NCBI GenBank assembly: GCA_044224605.1
Contig: JBGAKC010000011.1
Location: 57,266 to 121,265, forward strand
Source: UBA7672 sp044224605
GTDB lineage: Bacteria > Pseudomonadota > Alphaproteobacteria > Caulobacterales > Hyphomonadaceae
Direction of reading: 5' to 3'
Length of the DNA: 64,000 nt
Below, in pieces: positions 52,056-61,132 of this stretch. The translations under genes and the position numbers were made by a program. Each line of letters opens with the position of its first letter. Within the stretch, counting starts at the first letter, position 1. The notes beneath the pieces are model-generated. The model did no database searches. It saw nothing but the letters and a program-made list of their open reading frames with translations, and had not been told where the DNA came from.

Positions 52056-52100
52056 GACGGCGGCGCTTGTACGCCCCCGGGACGCCTGAAGCCAAGGTCC

Positions 52101-53063
52101 ATGACAGAGCAGAAGACAGTCAGAATCGGCACGCGCGGCTCTCCCCTCGCCCTCGCGCAGGCCCATTATTTCGCCGACCGCATCACGAAAGCGGCGGGCG
52201 GCCAGCTCGCGACCTCGATCCACACCTTCACCACGACGGGCGACAAGATCCTCGACAAGCCGCTGCAGGATGCCGGCGGCAAGGGCCTGTTCACCAAGGA
52301 GCTCGACCGGGCGCAGGAGATGGACGAGATCGACGTCGCCGTTCACTCGCTGAAGGACGTGACGGTAACGCTCGAGAAGCATCTCGTGCTCGCGGCCTTC
52401 ATGCCGCGCGAGGACCCGCGCGACTGCCTGATCGGCCCGTCGGCAACGCTGGCGGGACTTCCTCAGGGCGCGGTCGTCGGCACGTCGAGCCTGCGCCGCC
52501 GCGCGCAGGTGCTCGCCTGCCGTCCGGACCTCAAGCCGGTGACTTTCCGCGGCAATGTGCAGACGCGTCTCCGCAAGCTCGCCGAAGGCGAAGCGCAGGC
52601 GACGATCCTCGCCGCCGCCGGACTCCGTCGCCTTGGCATGATCGACAAGGCGGCCGGTATTCTTTCGATCGAGGAAATGTTGCCAGCGGGCGGCCAGGGG
52701 ATCATCGGCGTGACGCTGCATGTCGATGCGCCGCAATGGCTGCGCGATGCGGTGACGAAAACGGATGATGAGGACGCGCGGCTGGCGGCGATTGCCGAAC
52801 GCGCCTTCCTGCGCCGTCTCGATGGTTCGTGCCGCACGCCGATCGCGGCGCATTTCCGGCTGACGGAAGACGGCGCCGCCATGGCGGGGGAAGTCCTCTC
52901 CGACGAAGGCGACAAGAGGTGGCGCGCCGAGGGCGTGATCGAGGGACGGCCGGCCGAGTTCGACGCCGAAGTGCTGGGCCTTGCACTGGCCGAGGATGTC
53001 GCCGCCGAACGCGCCTATGACCTGGGCGAGGCCGAGACACCGTGGCCGGAGGAAGATGCGTGA
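52101..53063 (+). CDS. hemC: Porphobilinogen deaminase (hydroxymethylbilane synthase)
   Basis: 320 residues from ATG 52101. RIGTRGSPLALAQAH, HSLKDV, TSSLRRRAQVL and RGNVQTRL form the active-site cleft. Cys in RRLDGSCRTPIAA carries the dipyrromethane cofactor. Condenses four porphobilinogens to hydroxymethylbilane. Its stop overlaps the hemD GTG by 4 bp. Confidence 0.98.
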   Translation: MTEQKTVRIGTRGSPLALAQAHYFADRITKAAGGQLATSIHTFTTTGDKILDKPLQDAGGKGLFTKELDRAQEMDEIDVAVHSLKDVTVTLEKHLVLAAFMPREDPRDCLIGPSATLAGLPQGAVVGTSSLRRRAQVLACRPDLKPVTFRGNVQTRLRKLAEGEAQATILAAAGLRRLGMIDKAAGILSIEEMLPAGGQGIIGVTLHVDAPQWLRDAVTKTDDEDARLAAIAERAFLRRLDGSCRTPIAAHFRLTEDGAAMAGEVLSDEGDKRWRAEGVIEGRPAEFDAEVLGLALAEDVAAERAYDLGEAETPWPEEDA

Positions 53064-53758
53064 CGAAGGCGCGTGTCCTCGTCACGCGCAGCGAACCCGG
53101 CGCGTCGGAAACGGCAGAACGTCTCAGCGCCGCGGGCTACCTTCCCATCGTCGAACCGGTCTTCGCCATCGAGGCGTTGCCTGCTGAAATCCCTGAATTC
53201 GACGCCCTCGCCTTCACCAGCGCCAATGGCGCGCGCCAGTTTGCATCGCTCTGCCCGCGCCGCGACGTTCCGGTCTTCTGCGTCGGCGCGCGCACCGCAG
53301 AGGCTGCGCGCGAGGCCGGCTTTCCAAACGTCACATCGGCTGACGGGGATGCGAACGCCCTTGCCGCTCTGATCACACGCCAATTGCCGAAGCAGAGCCG
53401 TCTGCTCCACGCCGGAAACGAGGAAAGCCGGGGCGATCTGACCGGGCAGATGCGCGCCAAGGGGTACGCCGCCAGCTTCCTGCCGATCTTCCGGGCCGTT
53501 GCACGCGCCGCGCCTGGGCCGGTTCTCGCGGAGCATCTGGCCGGGAAATCTTCTTTCGACGTTGTGCTGATCCACTCCCCCCGCGGCGCGTCGATCCTGG
53601 CCGGATTTGCAGGGGGTTCGGACGCAACGCTGAATATCGTTGCGATTTCGGGTGCAGCCGCCACGCCGCTCGGGATGCTGGCCCGCCGGACGGAGATCGC
53701 AGCCGCCCCCAATGAGCAGGCGCTTCTTTCCGCCCTTGCCCGCCTTGTTTCAGGTTGA
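53060..53758 (+). CDS. hemD: Uroporphyrinogen-III synthase
   Basis: 232 residues from GTG 53060 (GTGA overlap with hemC). Two Rossmann-like lobes: VLVTRSEPGASETAERLSAAG ... LAFTSANGARQF in the first and VLIHSPRGASILAGF in the second. Family sequence is poorly conserved, but position and the SANGxRxF motif are convincing. Closes hydroxymethylbilane with D-ring inversion. Confidence 0.93.
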   Translation: MTKARVLVTRSEPGASETAERLSAAGYLPIVEPVFAIEALPAEIPEFDALAFTSANGARQFASLCPRRDVPVFCVGARTAEAAREAGFPNVTSADGDANALAALITRQLPKQSRLLHAGNEESRGDLTGQMRAKGYAASFLPIFRAVARAAPGPVLAEHLAGKSSFDVVLIHSPRGASILAGFAGGSDATLNIVAISGAAATPLGMLARRTEIAAAPNEQALLSALARLVSG

Positions 53759-53832
53759 GATTTTGACGCGGCTTCGCCTATCCTGCCGGTCTGGGGAGCG
53801 TGCATGCGAACGCCCACGAGGCGAAGTGGTCG

Positions 53833-55134
53833 ATGACGAAACGGCCGGTCCAGGACGAACCTGAACCCATTGACGCCGAATTCGAACCGGCGAGCGGGCC
53901 AGAACCCGCGCGGCCCCGTCGTACGGGCCCGCGGCCAATGCGCAGCCGCGCCGCGACCTTCCCGCAACTCATCGTCGCCAGCCTTGTCGCCGCCGTGCTG
54001 GGCGCGACCGTCGCCATCGTGGTCTCCAACGCCTCGTCCGGCGCGCCGACCGGTACGCTCGCCAGCGAGATCGATACCGTTACCCGCGGACAGGACGAGC
54101 TGATCGCGCGCGTGACGCAGGCCGCGAGCGATATTGTCTCGTTGCGCGCGCGGCTCGATGCGCAGGGTGAGCGGCTCGACCAGCAGAATGTCACGGAGGC
54201 CTCACTCCGCGACGAACTCACCGCACTGACCAACCAGCTCTCTGCGATCAGCGGCGCAAGCAATGGCGCCGCGCCTGCGACGACCGATGCGGCGAAGTCC
54301 CCGCTTGGCGTGCTGCTTGGGCGCATCAACCGGCTCGAAGGCATCGTCGACAACGACAAGACCGCGCCCGAGACGACGCGCGAGGTGCAGCGCGCGATTG
54401 CCGACCTCTCAAGCCAGGTGGCTGAGCTCGACCTTGCCAACTCAACCCTTGTTGCCGCCTTCGACCGCCGCGAGGCGGCGCTTGCCGCTCTTGAGACCGG
54501 CATGCAGTCGATGGCGGGCGACATCTCGGCGCTGAGCGGCGGCAAACTCCCCGCTGCAACGCAAGGCGCGGTTGCTTCAGCGGAGTCGCCCGCGGCCATG
54601 CAACCGATCCTTGCCGCAACCGCCCGGTCACAGGCGATCCGCGCTCTCTCGCAGCTTGAAGCGGCCGCACGGAGCGATCGTCCGTTCTCGCGCGAACATC
54701 AGGCGCTTGCGATGCTGCTTCCCGAAGAGCGCGACCTCGCCGACATGGCGGAAGCAGCCCGCTCAGGCGTGCCAACCCTGTCGCAGATACGCGAGCGCTT
54801 CCTTGTCTCCGCCGAGCGCGCGACGCAGCTCGCAACGGACGAGAGTGATGATGGCTGGAACTGGCTGCGTACGTCCTTTGCGGGTGTGGTGGATTTTGAC
54901 CCAAGCCCGATCGTGACTGCCAATGGCGACGTCATACGCAACGCCCGCCGCCTTCTCGACTTTGGCGATGTGCGCGGCGCGATCGAAGCGCTGACGGGCG
55001 TCAAGGGCACGGCAGGCGAAGCTTTCCGCAGCTGGCGCAACGAGGCGGTGAAACGCGCAGCGCTCGATGAAGGCCTCCGCGACCTCAACGCCCGCCTTCT
55101 TGGCGCCGCCGCCAACGGCAACACCGCGGGCTGA
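53833..55134 (+). CDS. Mic60/mitofilin homologue (alphaproteobacterial Mic60)
   Basis: 433 residues, ATG 53833 (a GTG at 53800 is an alternative). A Pro/Glu-rich cytosolic start, one TM at about 44-66 (LIVASLVAAVLGATVAIVV), then a long coiled coil (75-235, TLASEIDTVTRGQDELIARV ... IADLSSQVAELD) and a C-terminal mitofilin signature region (RSQAIRALSQLEAAARSDRPFSREHQAL ... RNEAVKRAALDEGL). Position after hemC-hemD is the conserved context of this protein. In relatives it shapes or tethers the envelope and intracytoplasmic membranes. Confidence 0.85.
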   Translation: MTKRPVQDEPEPIDAEFEPASGPEPARPRRTGPRPMRSRAATFPQLIVASLVAAVLGATVAIVVSNASSGAPTGTLASEIDTVTRGQDELIARVTQAASDIVSLRARLDAQGERLDQQNVTEASLRDELTALTNQLSAISGASNGAAPATTDAAKSPLGVLLGRINRLEGIVDNDKTAPETTREVQRAIADLSSQVAELDLANSTLVAAFDRREAALAALETGMQSMAGDISALSGGKLPAATQGAVASAESPAAMQPILAATARSQAIRALSQLEAAARSDRPFSREHQALAMLLPEERDLADMAEAARSGVPTLSQIRERFLVSAERATQLATDESDDGWNWLRTSFAGVVDFDPSPIVTANGDVIRNARRLLDFGDVRGAIEALTGVKGTAGEAFRSWRNEAVKRAALDEGLRDLNARLLGAAANGNTAG

Positions 55135-55276
55135 TCCGAAATCCTCGTTACATACGCCGATGTCATCGTGCTGGCGCGGATGTGTCCGCACGAGAGGTTG
55201 TCCAGAGCCCAGCTGACGCGGTTAGCTCAGCGCAGGACGGACCAGACCATTGAACAGCATCACCCGGGAGATCTCC

Positions 55277-56113
55277 ATGAAACGCCTCGCGGCCGTGACC
55301 GCTACCTGCTTCGCCGCAGTGCTCGCCGGCGGCGCCATGACAATCGCGATCGCAAATGCGCAGACGCCTGTCGCTGCGAAGGTTGACGCCGCACTCTTAG
55401 CCGCCGTCGCCAATCCTGATCGCGCCGAAACCAACAAATCACGCGATGCGCACCGCCATCCGGTCGAGACGCTCGCCTTCTTCGGCTTGAAGCCCGGCAT
55501 GACGGTGATCGAGATCGCGCCAGGCGGGGGCTATTACACTGAGATCCTCTCGCCCTACCTCAAGGCTGGCGGTGGCAAGTACATCACGACCGGCAATCAG
55601 ATCGCCGCCACGTCGGATCATGCCAAATGGGGCATGCAGACCTATGTGCCGTTCAACGCGACATCCGGACCGCTCGCTCCGGCCGGTTCTGCCGACATGG
55701 TTCTAACGTTCCGCAACATCCACAACTGGATGTGGCAACCGAACATGCTCGAGAAGGCGATGACGGACTTCGCCGCCGCCCTCAAACCCGGCGGCGTGCT
55801 CGGCGTTGAGGAACACCGCGCCGACCCCCGCCCCGAAACGGTCGCCAACGGACGGCCAGCGAGTGACGGCTATGTCGCCAAGGCGACCATCGTGGCGGCC
55901 GCGAAAAAGGCCGGCCTGGTGCTCGAGGCCGAAGCCGAGATCAACGCCAACCCGAAAGACACCAAGGATCATCCGTTTGGGGTCTGGACCCTGCCCCCGA
56001 TGTCCCAGAGCGCACCCCGCGGCGGCGAGACTCCGGCCGGGTTCGACCCCGCCAAATACAAGGCAATAGGCGAAAGCGACCGGCATACGCTGCGGTTCCG
56101 CAAGCCAGCCTGA
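55277..56113 (+). CDS. Exported methyltransferase-fold protein
   Basis: 278 residues from ATG 55277, GGGAG upstream. Signal peptide MKRLAAVTATCFAAVLAG ... ANAQ. The mature domain has methyltransferase motif I VIEIAPGGGYYTEIL, LTFRNIHNWMWQPNM, and LKPGGVLGVEEHRADPR. The similarity to SAM methyltransferases is strong, but SAM should be scarce in the periplasm, so the domain may bind another ligand. This exported class is seen in several alphaproteobacteria. The tRNA-Thr gene follows. Confidence 0.85.
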   Translation: MKRLAAVTATCFAAVLAGGAMTIAIANAQTPVAAKVDAALLAAVANPDRAETNKSRDAHRHPVETLAFFGLKPGMTVIEIAPGGGYYTEILSPYLKAGGGKYITTGNQIAATSDHAKWGMQTYVPFNATSGPLAPAGSADMVLTFRNIHNWMWQPNMLEKAMTDFAAALKPGGVLGVEEHRADPRPETVANGRPASDGYVAKATIVAAAKKAGLVLEAEAEINANPKDTKDHPFGVWTLPPMSQSAPRGGETPAGFDPAKYKAIGESDRHTLRFRKPA

Positions 56114-56230
56114 CCGGCTCAAAGCCTGACCAGAAACGACAAAATCCGCCGCCGCCTCGGGGCGGTGGCCGAACTTGCTTTCTAGACCCCTCCCGGGTTA
56201 TAGCCCCCGCCTCTGGCCGCAACGCCGGAC

Positions 56231-56306
56231 GCTGCCTTAGCTCAGCTGGTAGAGCACCGCATTCGTAATGCGGGGGTCAGGTGTTCAAGTCACCTAGGCA
56301 GCACCA
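56231..56306 (+). tRNA. tRNA-Thr (anticodon CGT)
   Basis: A 76-nt cloverleaf. Acceptor GCTGCCT pairs with AGGCAGC, D-stem GCTC/GAGC, anticodon stem CCGCA/TGCGG around loop TTCGTAA (CGT, decodes ACG), T-arm AGGTG-TTCAAGT-CACCT, discriminator A and an encoded CCA (56304-56306). Conjugative-element genes begin just downstream, so its 3' end is the likely attachment site. Confidence 0.95.
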
Positions 56307-56463
56307 CTAAATCAAGGCTCTAGCCACTCTCTCCAACTTCTGAAAATCGCTCGGGCATCACCTGGGCATCACCGTGGCGGATTTGATATTCACAGAAACT
56401 GGAAGGTGGACGCCGTCTCCGGGCGTCTCACAGCGTTTCCGAAATTGGATTTGGAAGCCGCGC

Positions 56464-56958
56464 TCACTCGCTGAATGCAGCGATGGCTTCCTCAGAAGTT
56501 GAGCGCCGGCGCCGGCCATCGGCAAATGTAGCAAGGTCAGCAGGGTCGTATCGGACGGCGCGATCGGTCGCGCGGATATACCGTGGCCCTCGGCCCGAGC
56601 AACGCATCTTGTCGAGCGTCGACTTGGAGAGCCCAAGGCGGGCAGCTGCCTCTCGCACATCCAGGAGCCGCTTTCCGTCGTCGACCTTCGGCGCGGCAGA
56701 TTCCAAAGCCCTTGGCGGACGCCCGCGCTTTCGTTGAGTGCCGGTCACAAAGTCGATCAGGCGACGGTCGATACCAACCATCTCCGATTGGACCGGTGAC
56801 GAGGTCGCTGCAATCCGCTCTGCCGGTTGAGCCGCGACCACCTGCGACGACGGCGACGTAGCCTGAGTTGCGGACTTCGCCGCAGGCGCGGCGAACAGAT
56901 CGAGTTGGTCCTTGATGGCCAACGTCCTCTCTGCCTTCCTGCTATGCGCCCGCGACAT
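56464..56958 (-). CDS. AlpA/Xis-like helix-turn-helix DNA-binding protein
   Basis: 164 residues, ATG 56958 with GAGAGGAATG upstream. A low-complexity N-terminal half and an AT-hook-like KRGRPPRA, then a MerR/AlpA-type HTH: RLLDVREAAARLGLSKSTLDKMRCSGRGPRYIRATDRAVRYDPADLATFADGRR. This is the usual excisionase / element-regulator fold. Nearest element gene to the tRNA. No integrase gene is seen between it and the tRNA. Confidence 0.8.
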   Translation of the reverse strand: MSRAHSRKAERTLAIKDQLDLFAAPAAKSATQATSPSSQVVAAQPAERIAATSSPVQSEMVGIDRRLIDFVTGTQRKRGRPPRALESAAPKVDDGKRLLDVREAAARLGLSKSTLDKMRCSGRGPRYIRATDRAVRYDPADLATFADGRRRRSTSEEAIAAFSE

Positions 56959-56980
56959 CCGCTTTCATTCCTCTCGTCTG

Positions 56981-57163
56981 TCAATTCATCCACAGGCTGC
57001 CCGTCACAGCCAGCGCATTCATCCCTGAGCCGAAGATGCGGCGCTTCCGCCGCAAGCACCCCGACCGCGCGAGCAATGCCTGCTGCCGATCAACCGTCAT
57101 CGTTCCATTCTGGCTCGGACCCGGCTCATTATTCACCCGCGGATCGCACCAGATCGCCCTCAT
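56981..57163 (-). CDS. Possible small protein coupled to relaxase
   Basis: 60 residues (MRAIWCDPRVNNEPGPSQNG ... NALAVTGSLWMN). Accepted at low confidence because its ATG overlaps the relaxase stop (TGATG) on the same strand. No family and no well-spaced internal ribosome site. It may be a truncated downstream gene. Confidence 0.35.
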   Translation of the reverse strand: MRAIWCDPRVNNEPGPSQNGTMTVDRQQALLARSGCLRRKRRIFGSGMNALAVTGSLWMN

Positions 57164-59184
57164 CAGATTCCCAGTCCGAGTCCCCTTCCGCGCTGAAGAC
57201 TCCACGAGATCGATCGGCCGCGTTGAACGCCGATCACGTTCTGACCTGCAAAACGTTCCAGCGCCGGACGCCACGGTACGAGTTGCGAAGTTTGATCTCC
57301 AACGATGAGAGCCACCCTGCCCTGCGCCAGGTCGATGCGACGCGTGTAGATCCCCGACACCGTCCCCGAACCAAGCCTCACCGGCATGCCGATCTCTCCG
57401 GCAAGGTTCTTTGCTGCCGTTCGGAGCTCATGCGCCCGCATGTCTTCGAGCGCTTGTCTCGAAAGCCGCTTGTCCGCCGCCCCCATCCAGCCCTGCTCGA
57501 TCAGGAACAGCCGTCGCTGCCGGAGTGCTGCCTCAAACTCCCGCGCCAGATGGCCTGCGCCATCAGGCGCCACCTCCAGACCGGCGAGCGCGCGGTCGAG
57601 ATGCGTCGGACCGGTCGCGTTGATCTGGCTGGTGAGCGTCATGTAGCTCTGGACGCGCGGGGCCATCGGTGCGCGGACGAGGCCAGCGCGCTCGTAGGTC
57701 AGGACCCGGTCCAAATGGTCTGGCCCGATGTCAAAAATGCCGTCCCTGCCCCGAGAGATTAGGCCAGCACGACGCATAGCCTCCAGTCGCCTGATGTTGG
57801 CGGCGACAAGACCGTCAGGGACGTTCGCTTCCATTCGGGCATGGATGTCAGCCGAGTAGAGGCCGCGGTTGAGGCGGGCCACACGCGCCACGGCCTCGTC
57901 TGACGGGCCGATGCGGGCCTCCTGGGGCTCGAAGGCAATCAGCGCGCCTTTTGGGGTGTCCTCCAGAACCGCAAGCGCGCCGGGTTCCCTGAAGCGGGCA
58001 TAGCGAAGCTCTCCGCGGCCGTTCTCGATGATGGCGATGAGATTGTCCGCCCCGTCATCGGAATACCCCAGGCCGACAAGCCGACCGGATTCCTGGCGGG
58101 TCACATCAGCAGCCAGAACCGGAATGCCGGTGAAGCCGCGCCCCTGGCGGGCGACGATGCGGGCGACCTCGTCACTGTCCGCCATCTGCCTGAGCTGGGC
58201 TGGCAGGTCCGAGGCAACACGCCAGCTGCCATCCTGTCCGACAGCGGCAAGTCCCCACCCTGACAAGGTATCGAGGCGGCGCAGGAGGTCGGTGTGGCGG
58301 AATGAGCTGCCGAGACCGCCCGGACCGTCGAGAGCGATGAGCTCCCGGTCGAGCCGGGTGAACGCGCGGGCACCGATATCCCGGTCACGTGTCCGCTGGA
58401 GCTCCAGCGCTGGCCTCGGCCCCAGGATCCGGGTTGCGATCTCCTGCGCGTCTTCCCGGATCGCAACCGACATCACCTTGCCGGGAATGATCAGCTCCTT
58501 CCCGTCGGCGCGGATGCCCCGGACGAGCACATGGGTGTGTGGATTGTCAGTGTCCCAGTGGTCGACCGCCAGCCATTGGAGGCGGGTTCCGACATGGCGC
58601 TCGAGGCGCGCCATCGTCTCACGGATGAACGGACGGAGCTCGCCGAGATCGGCGCCGTCCTCGGCGCTGATGATGAGCCGGAAGTGACGCTTGTCCGCAT
58701 GCCAGCCCTCCGTTGCTTCTCGCGCATCGAGAGAATTGCGGGACTGGTCATAGAAGGGCTCATCGCCTCCTTGTCGCTCGCGCGACAGGTATCCGATCGT
58801 TGCGTCAATGTGTTGCTCGGAAGACTGCTCCTGTCCGCGCGGTGGCTCTCGCTGATCGCTGACTTCGGGCTGGTTCGGCCGAGCGGCGCCCTCACGGCCA
58901 AGGTAGGCGACATGGGCCCGGAGCGTCTTCGCCTGCCCTGCGACATGAGCCACAAACCTGGCCTTCACCACGACACGACGTTGGGTAGTACGGACCGGTC
59001 GGGCGCGTGATGCAGATCCTTTTGCGAAGTGGGCGCGGACCGGTGACTGTCCGATCGGCGCGCTGCCTTTCGGCTTTGAAGCAGGCGCACGACGCACAGC
59101 AGCGCGCACCTGCTTCAATGCAGGGCGAACGTCACGCGCTGAACGGCCGATGCGGATCTGGAATTCATTTTCATCACGCTGCAT
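57163..59184 (-). CDS. HUH relaxase of the VirD2/DUF3363 type
   Basis: 673 residues. A basic N-terminus (RVVVKARFVAHVAGQAKTLRAHVAYLGREG) with candidate nicking Tyr94, then HFRLIISAEDGADLGELRPFIRE and the metal-binding motif HWDTDNPHTH (209-218), the His-hydrophobe-His site of conjugative relaxases. The DUF3363 C-terminal region follows, with AFEPQEARIGPSDEAVARVARL and the end segment RVALIVGDQTSQLVPWRPALE. Nicks the element at oriT and pilots the strand through a type IV secretion channel. Palindromes upstream (59242-59324) are candidate targets. Confidence 0.9.
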   Translation of the reverse strand: MQRDENEFQIRIGRSARDVRPALKQVRAAVRRAPASKPKGSAPIGQSPVRAHFAKGSASRARPVRTTQRRVVVKARFVAHVAGQAKTLRAHVAYLGREGAARPNQPEVSDQREPPRGQEQSSEQHIDATIGYLSRERQGGDEPFYDQSRNSLDAREATEGWHADKRHFRLIISAEDGADLGELRPFIRETMARLERHVGTRLQWLAVDHWDTDNPHTHVLVRGIRADGKELIIPGKVMSVAIREDAQEIATRILGPRPALELQRTRDRDIGARAFTRLDRELIALDGPGGLGSSFRHTDLLRRLDTLSGWGLAAVGQDGSWRVASDLPAQLRQMADSDEVARIVARQGRGFTGIPVLAADVTRQESGRLVGLGYSDDGADNLIAIIENGRGELRYARFREPGALAVLEDTPKGALIAFEPQEARIGPSDEAVARVARLNRGLYSADIHARMEANVPDGLVAANIRRLEAMRRAGLISRGRDGIFDIGPDHLDRVLTYERAGLVRAPMAPRVQSYMTLTSQINATGPTHLDRALAGLEVAPDGAGHLAREFEAALRQRRLFLIEQGWMGAADKRLSRQALEDMRAHELRTAAKNLAGEIGMPVRLGSGTVSGIYTRRIDLAQGRVALIVGDQTSQLVPWRPALERFAGQNVIGVQRGRSISWSLQRGRGLGLGI

Positions 59185-59493
59185 GGCCTCAGCATCGCGC
59201 GCTGACGGCGGCTGTCGACAGCTTGCAATCGGTTCGAGAAATTGCGGCGGATCCGCCGCAAGCGTGCTGCAGATGTGAGGCGGTGATTTCTATGTGCAGA
59301 CAGGCGGTTGGCGTCCCAACCGCCGCTCTACCTTAATCTTGCATTCCACTGCATCCACCCCTCCATCGCCCTCTCGTGCCTCTCAACGCGTCAAACCTCA
59401 CGCGCCAGAGATCGCTCAGCGAAAATCATCGCACCTGGGGATCACGGAGATCGAATGAGACGAGAGCGACATAGGCCGCTCTCGCCAAACTCG
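59185..59493. other. Noncoding stretch upstream of relaxase with palindromes, candidate oriT
   Basis: TTGCGGCGGATCCGCCGCAA (59242-59261) is a perfect 20-bp palindrome. GGCGGTTGG (59303-59311) pairs with 59316-59324 across a 4-nt loop. An A/T-richer segment follows (59330-59350). No gene seen. Inverted repeats immediately 5' of a relaxase gene are the usual form of an origin of transfer, but no known nic sequence was recognised. Confidence 0.4.
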
Positions 59494-59655
59494 TCAGATC
59501 ATTGCCTCGCTTTCAAGGTCGAAATCACCGGCACGCCGCAGCGTGGCCGCCAGCTCAGCCGGGATATCGCGCGCTTCATCGGCGTCAGTCGTCGCCCGCA
59601 GTTCGGCGCGCAGCTCTTCGATGTGGTGCTCGATCGTGAAGGTCTTCGTGAACAT
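59494..59655 (-). CDS. Small element protein, 53 residues
   Basis: ATG 59655 with AGGAGA 6 bases upstream. MFTKTFTIEHHIEELRAELR then ATTDADEARDIPAEL, and a C-terminal DFDLESEAMI. The coding appearance is strong (Glu/Arg-rich amphipathic helix and a proper ribosome site) although the gene is very short. The IEHHIEELRAELR start is one I associate with small proteins carried near relaxase genes of rhizobial and sphingomonad elements, though I cannot confirm this here. Confidence 0.65.
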   Translation of the reverse strand: MFTKTFTIEHHIEELRAELRATTDADEARDIPAELAATLRRAGDFDLESEAMI

Positions 59656-60097
59656 CGTCGTCTCCTGTGTTTGAAGGACGATGTCGGCGGGCGGGTGTGA
59701 TGGAGCGGGTCAAGGGATCGCGCAAAGGCGCGACCGCGCAGCGGCGATGGGGGTCACGATTTTTTTGGCTCTTCCGCCAAAAAAATGGTGGGGCCCCGTC
59801 GTCCCTTGAGGCGGTCCATCACGCCCGGCACACTAAGACGAACTGAGCAACCCATTCCCCTTCCGCGCGAAACGGGAAAGGGGCTGGCTGAGATCGTCAT
59901 GCACACGCCGACCGTCAGGGCGGCCAACAAAAGAGAAGGCTGCAAGGAGCCTGCGCACCGGGTTTATCCGGTGCTGCATGGCGGGAAGCGCCGGCGAGCG
60001 GATGGCGGCGCGTAGCGCCCGAAGGGTCGCGCCCGTAGGAGCCGCGCAAGGCGCGGCGGGACCGAGCGTGACCGCCGGCCGCTCTCCACAACCAACC
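59656..60097. other. Noncoding 442-nt stretch with a terminator-like hairpin
   Basis: Between the small gene and the AbiEii-like toxin. Contains the T/A-flanked hairpin at 59759-59786 and GC-rich imperfect repeats (GCGCAAGGCGCGGC-like, 60030-60060). The short frames here are not convincing genes. Confidence 0.45.
59759..59786. terminator. Bidirectional T-tract/A-tract hairpin
   Basis: ATTTTTTTGGC (59759-59769) is perfectly complementary to GCCAAAAAAAT (59776-59786) with a 6-nt loop. It has a T-run on either strand after the GGC stem, suiting termination of the AbiE unit on the minus strand and isolation of the small gene. Confidence 0.6.
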
Positions 60098-61132
60098 TCA
60101 CTCGGCTGGCATTGTCGCCGCGTTGGTCTTCGCTTCGATCTCGCTACAGCGCTCCATGAGCTTGGCAAATGACAGGGCATCTTCCGGCAGCAGACCGTCA
60201 GACTGCATCGCCCCATAGTCAGTCGCGAGCTCTGTGAGATGAGCGCCTACCGGAACAAGCTGGAGTTTTCCCCGAACCGCGTCGTGGTAGTCGATCCAGG
60301 CGCCAGCTGAGTCCTTTTCACGAAAGAACAGGCTCTTCTGGCTTGCGACCTGCCCCGCGAGGTCACTGTCAGCTATGCTGGCAGCAGCAATGCCCTTGGC
60401 GTCCAGCCGCTCAAGATCATACCAGTGCCTGGCTTTGTGATCTCCCACTGGTTCGCCGCTGCGGCAGAAAACGTGGACGGCCGTCGCCTTCTCCCAAAAG
60501 GTCCGTTCGGCCTTCATGACACGGGCCTTAGCCGTGGGCAGGTCGATCCCAAGACCTGCGGCAGCGCTGTCACAGACGATGTCGTGCTGGTTGGCTGGTT
60601 CGCCCGTCGAGCGAGCACCAAACTCCAACAGCACGGCGGATTTTACGTGGCCGTTGTCGGCCTCGGCGTAGCGAATGCTGAGGTCGCAGCCGTTGATTTC
60701 GATCGATGCCTTGGCGCCGTCCTTGGCCAGTCGAGCCTCAACGACTGGCGCTACGGTGTCCTTGACCCATTTGGGGAGGCGCTCTTTGCGGATTTCGTCG
60801 GTGATCTTGCGGGCCTGGCTCTGCGTTGTAGGCAGATCCAGCGTTTCGCCAGCCGGCCCTTTGGGAAGCATGTCCCCCGCCAGTTCCCGGATATCGTAGG
60901 TAAGATCGAGATCCTCAGAGAATCGCTCGATGAGCCGGTGGGCCTTGGAGAGGGAGGTGCCGCCCTTGAAGACAAGGTGGGCGCCAACGGGATCCTCGAA
61001 AAGGGTTCGCAGCGCCCAGACAACCCAGACGTCTTTTTCAAGCAGGATTGCGTTTCGTCCGACGCGACCGGCTGCAGCCTGAAAGAAGGCCGTCCTATCC
61101 CGCTCGCTCAGACTGAAGATGCTGTCTGCCAT
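60098..61132 (-). CDS. AbiEii/AbiGii-type nucleotidyltransferase toxin
   Basis: 344 residues from ATG 61132 (a GTG 12 bp upstream also possible). Nucleotidyltransferase core HLVFKGGTSLSKAHRLIERFSEDLDLTYD: GGTSLSK (57-63) and the Asp pair Asp74/Asp76 form motif I. VHVFCRSGEPVGDHKARHWYDLERLDAKG follows the family. In known AbiE systems the enzyme modifies tRNA with nucleotides and halts growth until neutralised. The antitoxin gene lies upstream and overlaps the start by 38 bp. Confidence 0.88.
   Translation of the reverse strand: MADSIFSLSERDRTAFFQAAAGRVGRNAILLEKDVWVVWALRTLFEDPVGAHLVFKGGTSLSKAHRLIERFSEDLDLTYDIRELAGDMLPKGPAGETLDLPTTQSQARKITDEIRKERLPKWVKDTVAPVVEARLAKDGAKASIEINGCDLSIRYAEADNGHVKSAVLLEFGARSTGEPANQHDIVCDSAAAGLGIDLPTAKARVMKAERTFWEKATAVHVFCRSGEPVGDHKARHWYDLERLDAKGIAAASIADSDLAGQVASQKSLFFREKDSAGAWIDYHDAVRGKLQLVPVGAHLTELATDYGAMQSDGLLPEDALSFAKLMERCSEIEAKTNAATMPAE

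Noticed and set aside
59785..60015. 76-codon frame in the element (MVGPRRPLRRSITPG...)
   Set aside because: Arg/Pro-rich, no ribosome site, runs through the terminator hairpin.
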